This document shows, one piece after another, positions 1-10,079 of a DNA stretch of 64,000 nucleotides (position 1 is its first letter; every line of letters starts with the position of its first letter). The stretch spans positions 1-64,000 of the forward strand of contig CAJNDS010000473.1 of assembly GCA_905221605.1 (NCBI GenBank). The letters are read 5' to 3'. The translations under genes were made by a program, and so were the position numbers. Origin of the DNA: Symbiodinium natans. Its lineage: Eukaryota; Sar; Dinophyceae; Suessiales; Symbiodiniaceae. The notes beneath the pieces are model-generated. The model was not told where the DNA came from and searched no databases. It saw only the letters and a program-made list of their open reading frames with translations.

Positions 1-50
1 GTTTCGGTAGACGTTTTTTCTGCAATTCGTCTAGATCATTCGAGTTGGCC

Positions 51-3000
51 ATGTCAAGCCCCGCGGAGACGCAAGATGGCGCAGCGCCCGCCGCCATGCC
101 TACGGCCGAAGAGACCGCGGATTCCTCCAACTTGGCAGCAATTCCTCCCCAAGATATGGTCACTCGTGAACCCGTTGCCCAAGGAACCATGCATGAGATC
201 AATGCCAACTTACATGTCTGTGTTATGAGTGATGGTACTTACGCTAGTTTTGCTGACGGACATAAGATGACTATTTCAGAAGCAGTCTACGAGACCCTCC
301 TGCAGGGTGTAGCTAATAGACCCACCCGACCCCGACCACCTTCGGATATTTCGAACATTACGGGTTTGCGCTCAGCTTCGGCAGCGATGACCAATGATGA
401 GCCCATAGAGTGGGGCGATATGGACCCAAATTTAGTTAGAGAGCTCCAGCAGAACCCGGCTAAGATGAAGGTATTTCTGGCTACACATAAGTCCAAGCAA
501 CCTCGACTAGAGTACCAGAGAGGCGGCGCAGCTTTTGTGCCTCCGCCAGAACAGCCCTCCTCCTCCTCCATCGGCCCTACACCTCCCCTTGCAACGGAGA
601 CCCCAGCCTTCTCACAGCTGCAAGCAGACTCGATGACTTCATGGTTTGAGAAGTATCATCATGAGCAGATTAGCCCCTTACTAGCCCGAGTCACTTCACT
701 AGAAACAGCGAACCTCCCAGAAAAGTTTACCCACGCAGAAAGACAGGCCCGATTGGACAGGCTAGCTTCACTTTCGGTACATGCGGATACTTACAATAGA
801 ACCTGCATCGTCCATGGCATCCCTCCTTTCTCCAACTACAGGACAATCCAGGACAATCTCTACTAACTTTTAGGCAGTACAGGCCTTTCTCTAGATGACT
901 TGCAGTCCATGACCAACCATTTGTTGACGACAACCTCTGCTTTCTTGAAGCTGACTTTCGTTAGGGAGTCCCAGGCTAGACAGTTCTTCCAATCCTTTAG
1001 ACAAAAGAAGCGATACTTCAGACAAAGAGACACAGGTGATGATGTACATGTTCGAGTAGAAAGGGATCTTGCCCCGACGGAACGTATTGAAAGACAACCC
1101 CTCTTGGCGGTAGTGGATTGCCTCACCAAAATCGCCCCCCCAGGCGACCCTTCTCCACTGTACACGGAGTACCTTCGCACGGACTTCAACTCCCTGCAGC
1201 TTTGGAATCCAGAAGATGATAGTTTGCTAGCTCAGATTTTGTATGCACAGGATTCGGCTGCGAACATTGTGTGCCATCTAGGGATTCTCCCTTCTCACAA
1301 GACACACATTTTGAATACCTTTGGAGGTGCCCTACAGTCTAGGATGCACGACACCCTTCGCTTCCTTCAAGCCTCTGCAAATGCTTCTAGGCACAGGTCT
1401 ACTAATGTGCGCTTTCACTATTCCAATGCTCAGGATATTAGCAACATCTCCCCATCAGAAGCGCTGAAGTACTTCCCTTACGAAATTAGACCCCTTGAAC
1501 TCACACAAGATATGCAGGATACCCTCGCTCACTCCCCCCAGGTGCTCATGGAAGCCTGTGCCTCCTCTGGGGGCCTGCAAGCAATTATTCAGCAGGCTAT
1601 GCAGGATCGAGGAATTTCCCATTCGGACTTTGGAAAGGGCTCCAAACAAAAAGGCAATCGCCCTAGTCGGCCAGAACGACATGATGCTCAGGAAGAGACT
1701 CAGGAATTTGCTCCACGAAAGGGAAATAAAGGTAAGGGAAAGCGTCAGAATCAAGCCGGTTTTGCCCCACAGGACTCCTACACCATTCGAAGAGGGGATT
1801 GGCAGCCCCAAAACTTTGACACCAACTATCAATGGCAGCCTCCACCAGCTAATAATGCCTCACAATGGGGTCCTCCTTCCTCACTACCTTCTTGGGGTGC
1901 CCAGCCTGTACCGGCCCCGGTGGCTACCCGCCCAGGATGGGGGCAGAGACAACAATGGTCTGGTGGAGGAGGTAAAAACAACAGCCTCTTGGATGATAGC
2001 ACCTTGAGCTCCAACCTGATCCAATGCGATGATTGTTCGGCACTACTCGGTACCAACTCCTCTTGCTTGGTCTGCACCAACTCTTCCCACTTGGAGATCT
2101 TACAACAATTTCAAAGATTTGAGGGGTTGGAAGCTTTTGATCAACCGATTGTTGAATGGTTTGCCTGCCCTTTTTTCGTCCCGAGACCAGATGGTAGTCT
2201 CCCTTCTTGTAATACCTCTAACAACCAGCCTTGCTACTGTTGTATCACTTGGGATAGTTGGGCCACTAGGTTTTACTCAGGATCCCTCACAGCCCCGGAA
2301 GCCAATCCTATCATGCACTCACTCATGGCTGCATATGAACGAGCAGTTCTAGAACTGTTGGAGAACCCTGTTGAAATCTACCAACAGTACAAGACCTCCT
2401 ACTCAGACATCTACAAACTTCGTTTTCCTGACTCTGTGGTGAGTTGGTGGTATATGATCCTCAATGATTCGGTGTCCCAAAACGACCCCTTAGACCCGTT
2501 GCCAAAGCCTTGGAAGCACTCCTCCTTTGCGAACCAATCACCCTCCCTTCTCTCTCAACCCCCCGCTTTCCATCAGCTCTCATACCCTGTGAAGTCTTGT
2601 AATATACAGGACACCAGTAAGTTCCTTTCGATCATTCAGTTCTCCTGCGATGGATTTGCCGATGTACTCAGGGATTCTTTTGAGCTTCCGGATTTCACTG
2701 TGGTTTCTTGTTTTCAGTATTTCAAGCAGGATTTGATCACTCTTGATATTGTTCCCTGGCATTCCATGGTTCGAGAGTCATTTCGTTGGGCTTTTCAAGA
2801 CCTTCAGATCGCCCCCTCCTTCTCGGTACAATCCGTAGAGGAAATAGTCTACGCTGTACTTTCAAACCGGCAGGATTACCTGCTGGACCAGTTCTGCAAA
2901 ACTTTCTGCTTTCTCCTTTCCAAGTATCCCGAACTTATGCCGGTTTTCCTAGGCCAACTCCCATACTCCAACGAGCCCCTCAAGAAGCTAGCTGCTGCAG

Positions 3001-3335
3001 GTTCGAGTTACTTTGACACAGTTTACCACAACCTTGCTGCCCTATATAACCTGCATACCACCGCTTCCCAAACTATTCTGGCCCCAAATACGCAATTCTG
3101 TGAGATTTATGACCTCATTGTGAAGACTGCCCCCACACAAAGCCCTCTACATGTACAGGCCTCCTCAGCACTAGCAAGGCACTGGAATAATAAGGGCAAT
3201 AGCCTAGAGTCTTTGGCCCTCCTCCTAGCAGAACGCGGCGAACACGCATTCATTATTACCCAGGCATGGTTGATACTGCAACTGGCATATAAGGATCACA
3301 CTTACCCATGGATAGCCCAGTATCTCGTCCCCTGA
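51..3335 (+). pseudogene. LINE ORF1 (gag-like), unit 1, broken by a TAA at codon 272
   Basis: ORF1 of a non-LTR retrotransposon; the intact counterpart in unit 3 is 1094 aa. ORF1 proteins of LINEs usually bind element RNA; that role is inferred here. Visible parts: an N-terminal Pro/Ala/Ser-rich stretch, a region without recognisable domain, a basic Lys/Arg/Gln-rich segment at about residues 530-567, a Trp/Pro/Gln-rich low-complexity segment at about 580-645, and a Cys-x2-Cys-x9-Cys-x2-Cys zinc-ribbon-like motif (C659, C662, C672, C675). In this copy codon 272 is TAA (864-866), where unit 3 has TAC, so translation from the ATG at 51 would stop after 271 residues. The rest stays open to a TGA at 3333-3335. 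The next ATG downstream is at 909. Confidence 0.85.
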
Positions 3336-3572
3336 CTCCCGCCGAGGAAGCTTCTGAACGACCACCACATAGCTGCTGCTCCCCATCCGAAGAGACATGG
3401 CTCTCCCTCCTTTTTCGAAGAGCCTCCCGCGCAATCCATCACTTATGCTACCCACACTTACGTTACGACCCACTTACGTTACGGTGCCTTGGTCAGCATC
3501 AAAAGTCGGCACAGCGAACGCCCGCCTTAGGCCCCAGCCATCAGCCCGGCAGCACCGGCGCCGGCGCTGCGG
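3336..3572 (+). other. ORF1-ORF2 linker, unit 1 (in frame but interrupted by TAG)
   Basis: The 237-nt linker keeps the frame of ORF1 and ORF2. In unit 1 the sequence CCT TAG GCC puts a stop at 3528-3530. Units 2 and 3 have CCT TAC GCC GCC here, with no stop. Unit 1 therefore has two stops between the ORFs, the others only one. Confidence 0.85.
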
Positions 3573-6500
3573 ATGAGAGATGCCCATACAACAAGGCAGC
3601 CGTTTTCTAGGGTCGTCGTATGCTCTAGCATTCTTGTTTCCGCTTTTGTAACTGTTCATGCACACAACAACAGCAGCACCAAAGCCAGTTTCACCAACTC
3701 TTCCGTTTCACGCGAGAGACGGACCGCAGCATTTCAGCACCAACATTTTGTGATTAGCGGTTTTACGGGAAAGCGAAATTCTATTTGTCATGCTCTCAAT
3801 GGGAATTATGTTTGGTATTTCTCCTCAACTCCAAGATCGCATACATATCTGTGGAAGCAGTCTTTCCTTCTGCCCAATGGCATGAGGGTATTTAGGTACA
3901 GTTTTTACGACCAAAACTCCCTTTGGATGCATGTGCAAAGACGCGGTGTCTCCTTTGAGCTGGAGACTACCCGCAGTGAATCGCCAGTACTGTACGGGAC
4001 GGTTATGAGAGCGGTGGCCTCCACGGGAGGCGGGCCGGGAAGCCGCTGGCGTCTCTTCCAGTATTACGATTCACTCCACCAGGAGCGGCGTCCGCCGCAA
4101 TCCACTTACGATATGGAACACTTACGTTATGACTTGGATGACAGTAATCGCCAACGCGGCTGCCAACACCGCGAAGCCCACCGGGGATGCTCCCGTGGAA
4201 TTAGGAGTGAACAAGCACTAGAGAGACGATGGGATAAGTTTGTAAACAACAGACGACAAGGTAGGAGAGACTACAGAGAGTGGAAGAGAGAATGCAAGGA
4301 TGCCACCCGGCGGGTACCCGGTGGACCACATCCTTTACCCCCGGCTTACCCACGACCGACTAACACAATCCGCCTTCAAAAGCAGCTGAAGCCATGTGAG
4401 TCTCGTTCTACTAGACATGCGCCACATCAGGTCAGAGATATTGCGTCGGGAGTGTCTTTTCCACTCCCAACAGGAACTTTTGTAAAATTGGCTACTTGGA
4501 ATGTAGAGGGCCTTCGAGAGGTTTCCAAGTATGATCAGATCTTTCGGTTCGCTAAGCAACGAGGCATTGAGCTTGTTCTAGCGCAAGAAACCAAGGCAAC
4601 TTCTTCACACACATTCGTTAAAAATGGATGGGAAATTCTACATTCAGGTCACCCACAATCAAAACACCATGGGGTAGGGTTCTTTGTCTCCCCTTCCCTG
4701 AGACCCCATGTTATGGATTTTAAACCCCACTCCCCTCGTATCTGTGAAATTACCGTCAATGTCTCCCCGAGAAAAATCACCGTCTTCAACATCTACGCTC
4801 CCAGCCAGGTTGAGGACGCCGACGAGGATCGTCAACGCAAATCTTACTTCTGGACAGAACTTAACTCTATCCTAGTAGATCATCCCAATTTAGATTTTAC
4901 TATCATTGCAGGCGATTGTAATGCCCGCCTGGGCTCTGATTTAGATCCGGAGTCTGACTATATAGGCCCACATGTTGTAGGGGAACGACAATCCATCCAA
5001 GACGAAGATAGAGATAACGCTATTTTTCTCTATGATACCCTACAGGCACACAACCTGACCCTTCCCCAGACCTTTAGCACCCTTCCTTTTGCAAAGCTGT
5101 GTACATACAAGGAACTCACCTGCGATGACCATCTCCTGCAAGGTACAGACGTCCGCAATTGGACGACCTTGGATTATGTAGCTGTCCCTATTGGATTGCG
5201 AAAAGCTGTCCGCTTTGAAGGTTCTATTTTCCAACAACTTATTAACTCTCGACATTTGCCAGTCACATTCTCCATCCAAACTCAGTTTGACCCAGTCGCA
5301 AAGCCTCCTTCTGTTCCAAAAAAGGATTACTCAAATTTAGAACACTTTTCGGCTGCAGTGGAATCTAAACTGTTGGATGAGACCTCCAATACAGTTATTC
5401 TTCCGCACAAAACAGAACAGCTTTACATCGCGTATACTGATGGCTCTTGTCCCAATAATAGAGTGGTGTCCGCTGACAATCCGGCGGGATGGGGCTTCGC
5501 TATAACATCAGCGGCTGGTACAACATTACATCCTCCCCCTGATTCGACCTGGATTCTAGGATATGGACCTGTGAAAACTTCTCCTCTCTCGGCAGAGGGG
5601 CCATTACCTGGCTCAAATAATACGGGAGAGCTTAAAGCCCTCATTGAGTTATTTGACTATCTTTTATATTACTCGCAGTTTGCAGCAGGCTCCTCGCTCA
5701 CCATTTACACCGATTCTTCGTACGCTAGGAATCTCATTTTGGGTAGCTCTCTTCCTGCCACTCACCCGCAACTAGTCTCCCTTGCCCAGCAGTATTATGC
5801 GGCTCTGCGCTGTATGTTTCATGTACAATTGCTTAGTGTTCCTGCGCATGAAGGCATACCGGGAAACGAGATAGCCGATCGCCTTGCCAAGCAAGGGGTA
5901 TACTCCCGTTGCTCCATAGGCAGATTCTCTTTCGTCCCAGCCGCCTCGCTTTCTCCACCGGAAGTAGGTTTCAATGTTGAAGAATGGACCTCCAAGACCA
6001 TTGAAGAACAGGACTCTAAGCTCACCTCCATTTTGACTGACTCTCTCCCATTAATCCCAGAGTTACCTCTCTCAGCTAAGAAACCGTGGATCTCTAGCTC
6101 GACACTATCTCTTATTGACAAGTTCCAGAAGACACGTTTTGACGATATCTCCTCCTTAAAAATCGCCCGTAAGCAGATTAAGAAAAGTGCCTGCAAGGAC
6201 AAAAAGCAATTTGTCTCCTCCTGTTTGTACAATGATTTTCATGGCTCCTCCGTACACCAATGGACGCACGCCCGCACCATTCGCTCTCCTTTTCAACCTA
6301 GAGCGACAGGTCTCTTCAATCTTAAAAACAAGCTCGTTTCTAAAACACAGCGCCCCTCTACTTTTGCGGACTATCTAGCCAATAAGCTTTGGTTCTCAGA
6401 AGAGGACCCTCCAGTACCGGTGAGTGCCCCTCAACCCATCTGTAATGGCATTGAGGCCCCTTTCACCATGCAGAATCTCAATGCTGCCCTCCGAAAGTTA

Positions 6501-8225
6501 AAACGAGGCAAAGCCTCAGGCCCAAACGGTCTTGCCTGCGAGATATACAAGCATGCTCCCTATGTCCTTAAAAGCTTTATGTTAGAACATTATAATCAGT
6601 GCCTGGAACAGGCGGTTGTCCCTGACTCCTGGATGCTGTCAGAAGTAGTTATGATCATTAAGAATCATGCAAAAGATACGCGCTCCCTCTCCAATTACCG
6701 TCCTATCTCACTTACTAACATCTCTTACAAAATATTTGCCTCTATGCTACAGACCCGGCTGGAGTATTACTTGGATGACCGGATCAGGGACCGACAGTTC
6801 GGCTTTCGGAAACATCGCTCCACCAGCCAGCCTATACATGTTCTGCGTCGTCTCATTGAAATATACGAACGACAAACCTCCTCCTTCCATGCACTTTTCC
6901 TGGATTGGTCTAAAGCCTTTGACTCAGTCACTTTTACCTCTATTAGTTCAGCAATGGAGTTCATGGGTGTTCCTAACCATATGATTGCAGTCGTTATGGC
7001 TCTGTACAGGGCCCCTACCTTCGTTGTACGAGATTTTGGCCTCAAATCGGCACCTATGAAGCAAACTAAGGGATTGCGACAGGGCTGCCCCCTCTCCCCA
7101 TACCTCTTTTCTTTTATATTAACTCATCTGTTTCACACGGTAGAGGAACGATATGCCTCTCAGTATGGCGAAATCCCTGGTGTTTTTTATACACCCAAGC
7201 CGGTATGGGACTTGGAGTACGCGGACGACACAGTCCTTCTCTCTAATTCTGCTGATCAACTAACTAGGCTCCTTCATTTAGTTCAAGAAGAAGGTAGGAT
7301 TAGAGGCCTGGCTCTTAATGAAGAAAAGTGTGAACATATGTCTCTGAACACTAATCGTCGTATCTACTACCAACCATCCACTAGCACGCCATGCCCTTGC
7401 CAGTTTTGTACAGGTGACCAGCCGGTACTCGAACCAGTGCCCTTGGCCCAGGAAGTGAAGTACCTGGGCGCCTACGTGGATGATACTTCAGCTAACAACA
7501 AACACTTACGATATAGGATTTCACAGGCAATCGCTGCCTCAAAGTCGCTCCGTCCTTTGACGGGCCATAACGCGCTCCCTCCTTCCTGGAAACTGCGTGT
7601 TTATCGGGCAGTCATTCAATCCATTCTCCTTTATGCGATGGAAAGCGCTACCTTAACGCAGTCCCAGCTTGTCCACTTAGATTCAATACACTATAAAAAT
7701 TTGCGTCGTATCTTTAAGATCAAGTCCTCCTATTACCATAAAGTTATTGATCCCTCCAATGCACCGTGCTCTAACGAGTACTTACATCAGTTAGCTTATA
7801 AATCAGGCCGTGCCTTACCTCCCTCCAGACTATATTCCCAAAATCGTTTAAAGCTCATGGGACACCTGCTACGGCATTCTGACACCTTGGAAAGTCAGGT
7901 GGTTTTCACAAGTACGCACGCCTACCGCAGAGGGTATGGCCGTAATAGAACAGGGCGGCCCAGAGTGCATTGGGCAGCCTCATGCCTCACAGAGGCATCA
8001 CAAAGACTGCAGCATATGCAGTCGGATCTCCCTCCCTCTAACATCGATTTGCACAATGCCTACTTTCGTATCCCCAATACACAAGAAGTCCTCTCAGCAC
8101 ATGGCAGCACCTCCATGGTGCATCTTGATACGACCCGCTTGTACAGGACAGTGGCTCCGGCCGCCACTGATAGACAGCAGTGGCAGCTCCTACTAAACAA
8201 ACCAGCCAAGATTAATTCCCATTGA
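3573..8225 (+). CDS. LINE ORF2: endonuclease-RNase H-reverse transcriptase polyprotein, unit 1
   Basis: 1550-aa pol protein of a non-LTR retrotransposon, expected to nick target DNA and copy element RNA in the nucleus. An N-terminal ~300 residues match nothing I recognise. An AP-type endonuclease (EEP fold) follows: WNVEGL at W309, QET with E339, NIYAPS at 406, GDCNAR with D448/N450, LDYV with D534, SRH with H561. An RNase H comes next with D623, E686, D714, H759 and D769. The reverse transcriptase has KASGPNG near 980, LDWSKAFDS with D1111, RQGCPLSP at about 1169 and YADD at 1216-1219. The C-terminus has a Cys-rich CPCQFC motif and a GRPR motif typical of LINE tails. RNase H before RT is unusual; I know it after RT in other LINE clades. 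ATG 3573 is used; in this unit a TAG at 3528-3530, in frame with ORF1, lies upstream. All catalytic residues appear intact. Confidence 0.92.
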   Translation: MRDAHTTRQPFSRVVVCSSILVSAFVTVHAHNNSSTKASFTNSSVSRERRTAAFQHQHFVISGFTGKRNSICHALNGNYVWYFSSTPRSHTYLWKQSFLLPNGMRVFRYSFYDQNSLWMHVQRRGVSFELETTRSESPVLYGTVMRAVASTGGGPGSRWRLFQYYDSLHQERRPPQSTYDMEHLRYDLDDSNRQRGCQHREAHRGCSRGIRSEQALERRWDKFVNNRRQGRRDYREWKRECKDATRRVPGGPHPLPPAYPRPTNTIRLQKQLKPCESRSTRHAPHQVRDIASGVSFPLPTGTFVKLATWNVEGLREVSKYDQIFRFAKQRGIELVLAQETKATSSHTFVKNGWEILHSGHPQSKHHGVGFFVSPSLRPHVMDFKPHSPRICEITVNVSPRKITVFNIYAPSQVEDADEDRQRKSYFWTELNSILVDHPNLDFTIIAGDCNARLGSDLDPESDYIGPHVVGERQSIQDEDRDNAIFLYDTLQAHNLTLPQTFSTLPFAKLCTYKELTCDDHLLQGTDVRNWTTLDYVAVPIGLRKAVRFEGSIFQQLINSRHLPVTFSIQTQFDPVAKPPSVPKKDYSNLEHFSAAVESKLLDETSNTVILPHKTEQLYIAYTDGSCPNNRVVSADNPAGWGFAITSAAGTTLHPPPDSTWILGYGPVKTSPLSAEGPLPGSNNTGELKALIELFDYLLYYSQFAAGSSLTIYTDSSYARNLILGSSLPATHPQLVSLAQQYYAALRCMFHVQLLSVPAHEGIPGNEIADRLAKQGVYSRCSIGRFSFVPAASLSPPEVGFNVEEWTSKTIEEQDSKLTSILTDSLPLIPELPLSAKKPWISSSTLSLIDKFQKTRFDDISSLKIARKQIKKSACKDKKQFVSSCLYNDFHGSSVHQWTHARTIRSPFQPRATGLFNLKNKLVSKTQRPSTFADYLANKLWFSEEDPPVPVSAPQPICNGIEAPFTMQNLNAALRKLKRGKASGPNGLACEIYKHAPYVLKSFMLEHYNQCLEQAVVPDSWMLSEVVMIIKNHAKDTRSLSNYRPISLTNISYKIFASMLQTRLEYYLDDRIRDRQFGFRKHRSTSQPIHVLRRLIEIYERQTSSFHALFLDWSKAFDSVTFTSISSAMEFMGVPNHMIAVVMALYRAPTFVVRDFGLKSAPMKQTKGLRQGCPLSPYLFSFILTHLFHTVEERYASQYGEIPGVFYTPKPVWDLEYADDTVLLSNSADQLTRLLHLVQEEGRIRGLALNEEKCEHMSLNTNRRIYYQPSTSTPCPCQFCTGDQPVLEPVPLAQEVKYLGAYVDDTSANNKHLRYRISQAIAASKSLRPLTGHNALPPSWKLRVYRAVIQSILLYAMESATLTQSQLVHLDSIHYKNLRRIFKIKSSYYHKVIDPSNAPCSNEYLHQLAYKSGRALPPSRLYSQNRLKLMGHLLRHSDTLESQVVFTSTHAYRRGYGRNRTGRPRVHWAASCLTEASQRLQHMQSDLPPSNIDLHNAYFRIPNTQEVLSAHGSTSMVHLDTTRLYRTVAPAATDRQQWQLLLNKPAKINSH

Positions 8226-8329
8226 GAGCTAACTTGTTTTAGCTGCTTTTCTTTTCGCTTTCCCATACGGCTTTGAGACATGTCGGTGCTGACGGCTGCT
8301 AACCAGCAGCTTTCGCGTTGAAAAAATAC

Positions 8330-9255
8330 AGACCTTACAAGACCCAAAGGTTTATGCCTTGGGCTCCCTTTGGTTTTTGGTCCTGCGCCGTCTCTACGAT
8401 TGGGGAGGGCTTGGGCCCAAAACAGCCCAAAAATGGCTTAATGATCCGGAGAAGCCCAAAAAGGCTCAAACAGTCCGGGAGGAGCCCAAAAAGGCTCAGA
8501 AATGGTCCGGCAGAAGCCCAAAAAGCTCAGAAATGGTCCATAAAATGGTGGGGTAAACCCAAAAAAGCGCAGAAATGGCTCAGAAATGGTCCGGGAAAAG
8601 CTCAAAAAGGCTCGGGCCGTGGCCCCCTGGAATCTCGGCCCCTGGGACCTCTTGGGACCTTGCTTACAAGATTTTGGCGGGTTTAGGGCTTTTTTGCCCG
8701 GTGTTTCCCAAATTATGATGCTTATGCAGACAGTTACAAGACCCAAAGGTTTATGCCTTGGGCTGCCTTTGGTTTTTGGTCCTGCGCCGTCTCTACGATT
8801 GGGGAGGGCTTGGGCCCAAAACAGCCCAAAAATGGCTTAATGATCCGGAGAAGCCCAAAAAGGCTCAAACAGTCCGGGAGGAGCCCAAAAAGGCTCAGAA
8901 ATGGTCCGGGGTAAACCCAAAAAAACACAGAAATGGCTCAGAAATGGTCCGGGAAGAGCTCAAAAAGGCTCAGACATGGTCCGGGAAGAGCTCAAAAAAG
9001 CTCAGAAATGGTCCGGGCGGAGGTCAAAAAATGCTCAGAAATGGTCCGGGAGAAGCCCCCGAAAAGGCTCAGAAATGGTCCGGGAAGAGCTCAAAAAGGC
9101 GCAGAAATGGTCCGGGCCGTGGCCCCCTGGAACCTCGGCCCCTGGGACCTCTTGGGACCTTGCTTACAAGATTTTGGCGGGTTTAGGGCTTTTTTGCCCG
9201 GTGTTTCCCAAATTATGATGCTTATACAAACCTTACAAGACCCAGAGGTTTATGC
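8330..9255 (+). repeat. LINE 3' module block, unit 1 (399-bp and 499-bp modules with ~30-bp minisatellite)
   Basis: Modules begin at GACCCAAAGG (8341, 8740) and, with one base changed, at 9239, giving periods of 399 and 499 bp. Each opens with a conserved ~115-bp segment, continues as degenerate ~30-bp units containing AAGGCTCAGAAATGGTCCGG and closes with a segment carrying GCGGGTTTAGGGC and CCCAAATTATGATGCTTAT. The 499-bp module is longer because it has more minisatellite units. Reading frames across it are repetitive Lys/Ser/Trp-rich and not credible genes. Related sequence occurs upstream of the LINE in units 2 and 3. The block ends abruptly near 9255. Confidence 0.85.
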
Positions 9256-10060
9256 CAAATCTCATCTACTGCTTGAACTCACTTTTTCTTGCCAGTGTCG
9301 AGCTCGTCGTGGTCTAGCAGTCACTCAGCATTTCGTTTCTTCGAAACTTGTGCTTTCGTGGTGCTTCGTGGACTTGCAACAAAACCATCATACCATTGCT
9401 TTAACCACTGCACGCCTTACTCACAAGCGGCTTTGCATTGTCTTCAAAGCACCTTCCATTTTCGCCATGGGCTTGGTGAAACGAATTCTTTGTGAAACTA
9501 ATTTCTACCTTTCGGTCTTCGCAAAATGCGCTATTTGGGCCATTGCCCTCAGAATCTTGGGCTTTCGCCCTCTTCCTTTTCAGATCTTCAGCGCTTACAG
9601 ATCCTTGTCGATCTCGGCTGTTGGCTCCTTGGCCTCACTTTCTTTGGCCTTTTTCTTCTCTTCCTTCTTTGCCTTCTTCTCTTCCTTCTTTGCCCTCTTT
9701 CTTTTTTTTCACGCTCCTTTCTCCTTTCTTCTCTTTTGATCTTCTTAATGTTCTCCTTCGCTTGCTTCTTCTTCGCTTCTTCATCGCTCGTTTGGACTTC
9801 TTCTACACTTGGTCCTGGCGTTTCTGGCTCCTTTCTCTTCTGAGTGTCTCCATCCCCCATTGGGGTGTGATGCATCAATTTACCTCCCCCCTTCCCCCCC
9901 CCTCCAAAACCAAGTCAGGGTATCGTAAAAGCCAAGACGTGGAACCGGGAAGAGCTCGTACCCTGGACTGCTTAACCCTCCTTCTGCGCGCACCTGCGCT
10001 GTCTACTCCTAATTCTTTAACCAGGTCTTGAATTTTCGGCTCACCTGGCTTTAAGAGCTG
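9256..10060. other. Spacer between LINE 3' block and organellar cassette, unit 1
   Basis: Unique to units 1 and 2. It begins exactly where unit 3 continues with more module sequence, so 9255/9256 is a breakpoint. Apart from the K/E-rich minus-strand frame it holds a C-run/polypyrimidine stretch (9885-9905) and no recognisable gene. Confidence 0.6.
9595..9878 (-). pseudogene. Possible K/E-rich coding fragment with a frameshift, unit 1
   Basis: On the minus strand an ATG-initiated frame (9878 leftwards) gives an acidic/proline N-terminus and then a Lys/Glu-rich helix. Past a homopolymer of eight A (9702-9709 on the plus strand as T) this frame turns Arg-rich. Shifting by one base there gives a more regular Lys/Glu/Ala heptad-like stretch ending ...TAEIDKDL and a TAA at 9595-9597. 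This looks like a charged coiled-coil C-terminus broken by a one-base indel. No named family is recognised. The plus strand here is simply pyrimidine-rich. It could also be low-complexity chance. Confidence 0.3.
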
Positions 10061-10079
10061 CTGTCGACAGTTTATGTAA

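Noticed and set aside
1455..2352. ORFs of 100-170 codons in other frames across LINE ORF1
   Set aside because: Shadows of the ORF1 frame; identical in all units and without domain features.
8758..9218. Several 100-140-codon Lys/Ser/Trp-rich ORFs in the module block
   Set aside because: They follow the ~30-bp minisatellite in all frames and start and stop with module edges; no independent coding signal.
9492..10031. 179-codon plus-strand Phe/Leu/Ser-rich ORF
   Set aside because: It results from the polypyrimidine tract; the opposite strand gives the more credible K/E-rich reading.
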